From Polytrichum commune (lineage: Eukaryota > Streptophyta > Polytrichopsida > Polytrichales > Polytrichaceae), in NCBI GenBank assembly GCA_950295325.1, contig OX485804.1, positions 64,386,533 to 64,450,532 of the forward strand: a DNA stretch of 64,000 nt, given 5' to 3'. A program made the position numbers and the translations under genes. Below the pieces are notes generated by a model, which did not search any database, had not been told where the DNA came from, and saw only the letters and a list, made by a program, of their open reading frames with translations. The first letter of the stretch is position 1. Every line of letters starts with the position of its first letter. This document shows, one piece after another, positions 57,338-64,000 of this stretch.

Positions 57338-58020
57338 CTCCTAGAATGTGGAGGGTTGTGGACATGGGTCGTCGGACTTTTGTGTGCCCACTAAAACACT
57401 TTTTAACCTACAAGTGTTGGTCATTAAAGTATTGAAGACCAATTTTAGGAGGAGGAGATTTTAACCCGGAGGAACATGTTAGTGGACAGACCCGGATTTG
57501 AAAACATGAGAGTAACTAAGTTGGCACATACGAACCCTACCCCACCCGATTTCATCTACATTCGGGCCAGCTTGTCCTTATTCCCACTAGAATCTGGTGA
57601 GTGAGCAGCAATGTTCAAGATTGAAGCCCTTTAATGAGTTTCATTTTGAAGGACTCTCAAATTTCATCCCTTCAATTGAAGGACTAGTTCAAATCCAAGA
57701 ATATAGAAACGAATCACAAAACTCATATCAGACTTGTGCATGAACTGTATGGTACATATTTCCGGTACAATGTGAAGAATTAAGAATCAACCATCTAACT
57801 CCACTTCTTGTAGTGACAATGCCCTACACTTGTTGGTTTTTGTGGCGGGCATATTCTATTGAGGACTTCAAGTGACATCTTCATTTTCAAATTGGGGCTG
57901 CGTTTTGAAGGGTTGTTTTGAGAGAGGTATATTTTGAAGCACAAAATCGCGTTTGAAGGGCATCGAAGACTTCAATCTTGAACACCGGCGAGCGGCCCAC
58001 ACGGAAACTCCCCCCAAAGC
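57338..58020 (+). repeat. Family L repeat, copy 1, with an insertion
   Basis: AATGTGGAGGGTTGTGGACA, GTGCCCACTAAAACACTTTT, GGACAGACCCGGATTTGA and TTGGCACATACGAACCCTAC match 61195-61500 in order. The match is interrupted at 57610-57987 and resumes with GCGAGCGGCCCACACGGAAA. A third, terminal piece (CCCACTAGAATGTGGTGGGT) is at 58920-58965. Confidence 0.8.
57610..57987. mobile_element. MITE inserted in family L, imperfect 9-bp duplication
   Basis: The ends share GTTCAAGATTGAAG as inverted repeat. Both arms also carry TTGAAGGG/TTTGAAGG words. The flanks GTGAGCAGC (57601-57609) and GCGAGCGGC (57988-57996) differ by two transitions. 378 bp, non-coding. Superfamily uncertain: 8-9 bp duplications fit Mutator or hAT. 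Confidence 0.6.
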
Positions 58021-58966
58021 AACATGAGGCTTAACTAGGAGTGGAGTTGGATGAATGTTTCGACCTAATGCGGATGAAAATGAAACTTAGAGTAAAAAAG
58101 AGGTTGAAATCCAAGGTAGATAGATAGGTGGGGACGTCACTCATACATAAGAAGACCCTACTTAAGCTTTGCAAATATAGAGCAATGAGAGCGTAAGCAA
58201 GCGCTCATTTTGCTTATAAAATTATTAGTACACTTCCCAAGACGGAGGCTAAAATTAAGGGGCTCAAATAAATCAAGGAATGTCTCCAAATAAGAAGACA
58301 CACCCAATCCCCCCCCACACCCACATCTTTACTAATAATGCCACTTCATGAGGAACCTTATTATTTGACCAAAGTGAAGTTTTCATCCCCCTCCCCTCAA
58401 TGGCGCTCCCCAAATTGGGAGGGGTGGGTTTGGGCGGTGATGGGGGCGGCTTACTCCTACCTCATTGGCTTGGCTTCCATTTAAAACTCCATTCTATTTA
58501 GGCTTAACTTGGGCATCTACTACTTGTAGCTAGATGGGAACGAGATTTGAGGCCCAATTTTGGGGGGGGGGGGTGTGGGTGATGTATTAGTGCTTGGAAA
58601 CTTTTTATAGTATCGCCCCCCATCTCCGCCCATCTCCTTAACAAGTTGCTCACGGATGAGGGCCCATATACTATTATTCCCTTGTTGGATCTAGACTAGA
58701 TCATCTAGTCAATAGTACCCAATTGGGTTTAAGTAACTTATTCCCCATTATAAATATACAAGTATTTTTACAACCTTGGCAAATGTCCAAAGGGGCCCAA
58801 ATTGCTCTCAATCATCAGCTACGCTGGCTTGGGCCCCACTAGCTAAGGAACTCTTTTTCTAAAGGAAGCTTGTGAAATTCAATCCATCATCAAACTAACT
58901 TGGGGTGGAATCTACATTTCCCACTAGAATGTGGTGGGTGATCGCCTACATGGGAACTAACCCTAA
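58021..58966. other. No recognisable gene
   Basis: Contains G12 at 58562-58573 and the family-L end fragment at 58920-58965. Confidence 0.45.
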
Positions 58967-59474
58967 GGGCCACTTCACATACGAGCCAAGAGCCATGACC
59001 ATGTAATTGTGAGAGCCCGAATGAAACTGCCCAAAGGGCCGTCCCAACACACCTCCAAAATCATGTAGTGTGGTCACGGACCCTCAAGTGTAGTGTTGAA
59101 GTCATATGTGACTGGACCCTCGACCAAATGCTATTTCAATGCTATTTTCATTCATGCGGGTCCTCACATGTGATAGAAGTGAATATATCAATGGTTATGA
59201 GCATTCGGAGTGGCATGGTCTCTTGCTTTAGTGTTAGACCTACCTTTAAGAGGTGGTTTTTGAAAATAGTCCAAGTGACCATGAAACATGATCCATTGGA
59301 TGCCATGTGGAAAACGGTGTAGACTTTACATCCATCATCTTGCGTTCACATACTCCGTTGGTCCCTCAAGCGTAGTGTGAAGTAGTGAACTTGGACCGGC
59401 TCTACCTTTTCCACCAACGAGAGTGCTTGGAGCGTAATGGTCACGGGCTCTCAGTCTTGTGTGTGAAGTGGCCC
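58967..59474. mobile_element. Harbinger-like MITE (family F), TSD TAA
   Basis: The ends GGGCCACTTCACATACGAGC and, reverse-complemented, GGGCCACTTCACACACAAGA are flanked by TAA at 58964-58966 and 59475-59477. 508 bp, no transposase. The 84-codon frame at 59068-59322 runs through it and is not a gene. Confidence 0.92.
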
Positions 59475-59551
59475 TAACCCTTAGTGAAGTGGGGCTTTCA
59501 ATATTTGGGGTGGGCTTATTTATCTACTACTACCAGGCCGCTACACCAGGC

Positions 59552-59936
59552 ATATTGTATTTAGTGTCACCGATTCTATTTGTCTTGCTTAATACTACTC
59601 ACTGTAAGCCGCCCATGTAGTGTCATCAACACTAAATGTTAACCTAATAGTACTTGTCATTCTTTGTGAAAAAAAAACCTTGGGCAATCTAGAACTACAA
59701 AGTTGCAATTGCTATCACTTAGAAGGTGATTTTTCATCCAAATTTCAATCATCCATGACAATATTACATAAGTGTTAGGATGCACAATATACTAAACATT
59801 GGTTCAATAATTAACATTCAAACGAACTACAAGTACATTGAGATGACAATCCTTGTAAACTCATGCATAAGAGTCGTCATTAGAAAAGTTACCACAGTGA
59901 CATAATATACCATATGACACTAAATACAATATTTAG
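59552..59936 (+). mobile_element. Family B MITE, uninterrupted copy
   Basis: The inverted ends are ATATTGTATTTAGTGTCACC on the left and, reverse-complemented from the right, ATATTGTATTTAGTGTCATA. At about 385 bp it serves as the intact reference for the split copies at 1834 and 13310. Confidence 0.88.
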
Positions 59937-60828
59937 TGGAGTATCAGGGCCTCCGTTTTCATTCTCTAGTTTAGTTGGTATAAGCAGCAATTAATTCCCA
60001 CTGAAGAGCAAAATATTCACCACATTATAGGCACCCGATTACGGCAAGTTGGGCTTCGGGGATTAATGCAAAAAAAATACTCATTAAAAAAAATTATGAT
60101 ATAAAATCAACACTAGCGTGACCAAAAACAATCAACCAATCAAATGAATAAGTGAAGAAAAATATGAGTGGCTGCAAGAAGAAGTAAATGGAAGGCTAAT
60201 CTTTAAGCGTCAAAGTTGCCCAAATTGGGCCTCTCCAAATAATAATAATAATGTACATTATTAGCTAATCATGTCAGAAGTGACCCCTACTTAAAATCAA
60301 CTTATTCTTCAAGTGCATTGTTTGAGTAAGTTAAGCATCGTTATGTGATTGAAGATTTTAAGTTCAAGTACGCAGCGTGAATGCCCTTGGATGCAAATAC
60401 AGACATTATGTTTTGATTATTTGTCTTGTATGAGTATGTTTACATTTTCTTCTTGACACAAGACAATGTATATAATAAGGTTTTAAATGCTTCAATGTAT
60501 AAAATATGAACTTGGACAATCTATGTATAGATTGTGTATATGACCGTATATTAAGACCCTACATCCTTTAAGGCTTAAAGCTTAGATACATGAATATGTT
60601 TATGTTGAAAGCCATGAGACTTAATTTGCCATGAAGTATGCTATGGATCTGGGTGATATGACAAGGCCAACAATATAAAGAAAAAAATGTGTGTCAAAGG
60701 GGGCATGACCCTTAGAACACAACCCAAACAACATTTTTCGTACATATTTGGACCACCTAGAATGAGTTTTCGACAATAGTCTAAATGGCTCCTTTTCTAA
60801 TAGTTCATAAGAGTCATGTTAAGTACTA
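59937..60828. other. No recognisable feature
   Basis: AT-rich without supported frames. Confidence 0.4.
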
Positions 60829-61051
60829 CACCATTTACGGTGTTCATTGTTAGTTACCATTGGAAGTTGTTACGCAATGCAATAACCTCTTATTTAGGAG
60901 CTTGAGTTTTACTAGCTTGATTTTGAATAGGTTGTTCAGACATCATAGAACATAATGACTTTGTTTGGTAAAATATTACATTCTCAATTAATAGTTATAG
61001 CATTGTGTAACTCCGAATAGTTAGTGACACTAAATACCATGAATGGTGTAG
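60829..61051. mobile_element. Family D MITE
   Basis: The ends CTACACCATTTACGGTGTTC and, reverse-complemented, CTACACCATTCATGGTATTT. Next inside are GTTAGTTACCATTGGAAGTT on the left and GTCACTAACTATTCGGAGTT on the right, related to the family-C subterminal block. About 220 bp. Confidence 0.75.
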
Positions 61052-61194
61052 TGGCTACAACTGACCTAGAAGTTATGCAACCACAATGGAATTGATCTCA
61101 CAATCTCTCCCATAAGTTGATAAGCAAGTGACAACACTAATAAAGGATGTCCACGTTTACATGAGGAATATATGTGCCTTCATATGAACATAGA

Positions 61195-61500
61195 ATGTGG
61201 AGGGCCGTGGACACATGCCTCTAGACATCCATGTGCCCACTAAAGAATTTTTAACCCACATGTGTCGGTCACTGAAGGATTAAGACCGGTTGAAGACTCA
61301 ATACAACCAATGATGGTCTAGAACTCCATCCTTGACAATTAGGAGGAGGAGGTTAGTAGGTGGGCCCGGATTTGAGAAGATGGGAGTAGCTAGTTGGCAC
61401 ATACAAACCCTTACCCACCATATTCCCTCTACATTTGGGAGGTTTTGTCCTTATTCACACTTGAAAATGATGGGCAAGCGGCCTACATAGAAACTCACCC
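61195..61500 (+). repeat. Family L repeat, copy 2
   Basis: The uninterrupted counterpart of 57338-58020, with GGGCCCGGATTTGAGAAGAT, GTTGGCACATACAAACCC and GGCAAGCGGCCTACATAGAA. Confidence 0.8.
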
Positions 61501-61875
61501 TAAGTCTCCAACTTTGGTTGTGGTATCACCAAGGAATCAATAATGCCATGACACATGTCCTTGGTTTTGAGTGCTAAAGTGAAGAGGAATTCGTCTCAAA
61601 ATGAGCGGTTATGACAAACTCTAGACATCGGTAATGTGTTTGGACCAACTTTTGGCTTCAGTAATCCATAGTAATTTCAATTTAAGGAATAAAATTACAA
61701 AAAGCCACGCAAAAAGCTTGCAATTGTCTTGATTTCTATCGTCATACATGGGAAAAATTTACACCACCTTATACTTCTTCATATTTGACACAAAATCTCT
61801 GAAGTGATTTGTTATGGGTGTGTGTACTATATATTTGAATGGTGTGTGCTTTGGAGTGGCTCTAAGAACAGATAC
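61501..61875. other. No recognisable feature
   Basis: No supported gene. Confidence 0.4.
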
Positions 61876-61957
61876 CAAAAAGATACGTGCTACATTCACT
61901 TGGCGTCGACTGTGTTGGCCTTCTGTTTCAAAAAAGAGAACAAAAAGATACGTGCTA
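61876..61957 (+). mobile_element. Ultra-truncated LINE tail with 17-bp target duplications
   Basis: The direct repeat CAAAAAGATACGTGCTA is perfect at 61876-61892 and 61941-61957. The 48 bp between include CACTTGGCGTCGACTGTGTT, GGCCTTCTGTTTC and a short A-rich tail. That matches the last bases of the LINE at 2127-2829 (TTGGCGTTGGCTTTGTTGGC then CTTCTATCTC). The 62-codon frame over this site is accidental. Confidence 0.9.
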
Positions 61958-62017
61958 AAATATGATAGCCATTATAGACTCACTAATCAACATAAGGGGT
62001 GAGGGAGAATATGACCA

Positions 62018-62221
62018 TTTAATGATGAGCACAACAATCTTCACTTTGATGAGAAGGAAGATATGTATATGAGCTCCCAAAATTATGACAAAAGTGGCTA
62101 CAACCTAGATATGGATCTTGTCCTAATTGCATGTTCCATGTCCTAGGAGAAGTGGGCTAGTTGGAAAACATCTTCAATTGATAGGTTCATATTACCTTTC
62201 TTGATTCCAACGAACCCATTA
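62018..62221 (+). pseudogene. Unidentified coding remnant
   Basis: One frame reads NDEHNNLHFDEKEDMYMSSQ, then NYDKSGYNLDMDLVLIACSM, a TAG, and EKWASWKTSSIDRFILPFLI before a TAA. Composition and length suggest decayed protein-coding sequence, but no family is recognised. Confidence 0.25.
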
Positions 62222-63630
62222 GGATAATGCTTTCTTTGTGTTTGGTGTGTTTGTGCTCATGGAAAGAATAGCCTTATGGAGTCAATGGCAACAAGCAAGA
62301 ACATACAACAACAACATGTAATTGTGACCCCTACCTCCAAAGGTGACCCACATAGTAGATTGTCGCCTAAAATGAACATGGTTTGAACATGATGGTTTAG
62401 GACCAAATTTGGACACACCAATAATCAAACCCTTGAAACATCATAGTTTATCCATACCATGTCCAAATATTGTATACTAAGAAGTGTTGAAACCCTCTTT
62501 CAATATTCACCAAGATCCAACCACATTTTAAGATACTAGAATCATAAACATCGTGTTGATATGACCAATGCTTTGAGGAATTTTTGTTGGGAGATGTAAT
62601 TAACATAATACATCTCATAATGTAATTACAGCCGTGAGAATGAATAATCTATTTATTGCATGTAGTGGGGGGGGGGACATTGATATGGAGGGTTTATAAG
62701 GGTACCTAGGCTCCATTAAATCATATACTGAGATACTCGGTGTGTATTATGGCATCACACCAGCGTCATAGTAGGCATGTAAGGGAGTCTAGTAAATATA
62801 CGCCCCTTAAAAAATTAATACATGTAAATTTTCTTAACGTTTTCACATTGAGTTTACATGCATGGTGCGAAGTTTACATACCTTTAGTTTATTGAAATGA
62901 CATTGATTTAAAAGTCCGGGAAGCCAAAAGTGGACCACACTAGTTTTCTTCAGCCAGTGTGGACTGCACTCATGGACTAGTAATGGTAAGCAACATCAAC
63001 TATTATGTACCAATTTGATGCTCACTATGTCAATGAAACTCTACATGCCACAGGAGAACAAGAATGCCAAACTACGTGTTCTGAAATAGAACTATTTACA
63101 AGTGGTGAAAAGGCCATCAAAACAAACTTGAGCGAATTGAACTCACTTAAAATATGAAAGAAACCAGACTAGATCATCCCACATCTTGGCCATGAAGTTT
63201 TGGTTGTCATCAGAAGAAAGTTGCACATGTTTGTACTGGAATTTCTTTACAAAACATGCTACTGATTAGTAACCTTCAAACGAAATCTGTGTTAACACCA
63301 AAAACCTTTCATCGACCATGAAGCAACATAATTTTATTCTGACAGTTAAATATCATCTATATTGGTTGAATATACCTTGGAATCATATTCCTAGACCCCA
63401 AATTGACCTGAAGATTAGCCTGCAAACCTAGTCATGGGAACCTCTTTGGTGGAAAAACTATGTCCGAATTTAAGAACCTATAAATCCATTCTCACTAAGT
63501 TTCAGTGGCAAATATATAAATGTCCAATCATATTGCATGAAAGTTAACATGCCACATATTTACCATGGCTACATTTTCATGCAAACTCTTCAAAATTTCA
63601 CGTGTTGTTCTTCTACAAATTCCTGGAGCT
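62222..63630. other. No recognisable gene
   Basis: AT-rich. A 9-10 base G run occurs near 62668. Confidence 0.4.
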
Positions 63631-63631
63631 T

Positions 63632-63745
63632 CTTGTCTTAGTGTCACCTGTCATAATGTCTATGCCGCTTGTCATAAATTTTGCGCCATTTACCACAACT
63701 TCAGGACAACCTGTCACAATTTCTCCTCCACTTGTCACAAGGGTA
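63632..63745 (+). repeat. 20-21-bp minisatellite, about five units
   Basis: Units built on CYTGTCAYAATNTC (starts near 63647, 63668, 63689, 63709, 63730). In one frame they give a run of CHN/CHK-spaced residues, which makes the overlapping 74-codon frame look cysteine-patterned. I regard that as a by-product. Confidence 0.65.
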
Positions 63746-63789
63746 CTTATACTGCAAGGTTATTGACCCACATTATTCTACGTTCATGA

Positions 63790-64000
63790 TAAATCATGTG
63801 GCCCACAATACTAAACATTAGACTTGAGAAAAGGTGTAGCTAGGAAAACTATGTGAACCACCATGATTAGTCTCATGCTCATTATTGTGGGCCAACAACG
63901 GATTATAGTGTGGCCCATACAAGTTCAGATTTAATGTGTATTCATCACATTTTGAGTCTTGGTGGTGAGAAAGTTGAATGACAACCGGATTGTCCCAATA
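63790..64000. other. No recognisable feature at window end
   Basis: No supported gene or repeat. Confidence 0.4.

Overview
The window reads as repeat-dominated, gene-poor nuclear DNA from a eukaryote, most likely a plant of the green lineage with a large genome. The evidence is an interstitial plant-type telomere tract (TTTAGGG x3), plant-type LINE C-terminal domains, many Harbinger-like MITEs with 3-bp TWA target duplications, decayed hAT and Tigger/pogo transposases, and no operons or closely packed ORFs. Species cannot be fixed from sequence alone. I recognise no intact host gene, rRNA, tRNA or convincing LTR retrotransposon. Almost every open frame over 60 codons is a chance ORF or lies inside a repeat.

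Layout. 0-3.6 kb: a family-A MITE, a 40-bp LINE tail between 17-bp direct repeats, a family-B MITE split by a 703-bp 5'-truncated LINE with 15-bp duplications, a SINE-like unit and a large palindrome. 3.6-13 kb: mostly unrecognised AT-rich DNA with scattered MITE pieces. 13-17.3 kb: a family-B MITE split by a Mutator-type foldback element (9-bp duplication), the telomere tract, and two family-A elements, one with an internal ~227-bp tandem expansion. 21.8-24.3 kb: two family-C MITEs, one carrying a nested family-A element, a higher-order satellite of ~86-bp hairpins (family H), and a 231-bp tandem duplication. 27.3-36.1 kb: three decayed LINEs, one interrupted by a Harbinger-type MITE. 37.3-41.9 kb: a hAT transposase remnant, a higher-complexity unassigned stretch, and a head-to-tail chain of three TWA-flanked MITEs. 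43.4-49.9 kb: another LINE tail with 20-bp duplications, an internally deleted Tigger/pogo element with 25-bp inverted repeats and TA duplication, and a decayed LINE with an RNase H domain on a strikingly C-rich strand. 50.8-64 kb: more MITEs, a five-unit family-A array, paired ~300-bp family-L repeats, a 48-bp LINE tail with 17-bp duplications, and a small minisatellite.

Nothing here works as a coordinated pathway. The content is a stratified record of transposition: LINEs into MITEs, MITEs into LINEs, MITEs into MITEs. Several insertions can be dated relative to each other, and two have a paralogous empty site inside the window. Repeat family letters (A-L) are my own labels, defined by similarity between copies seen in this window. 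Boundaries given without a target duplication are approximate.
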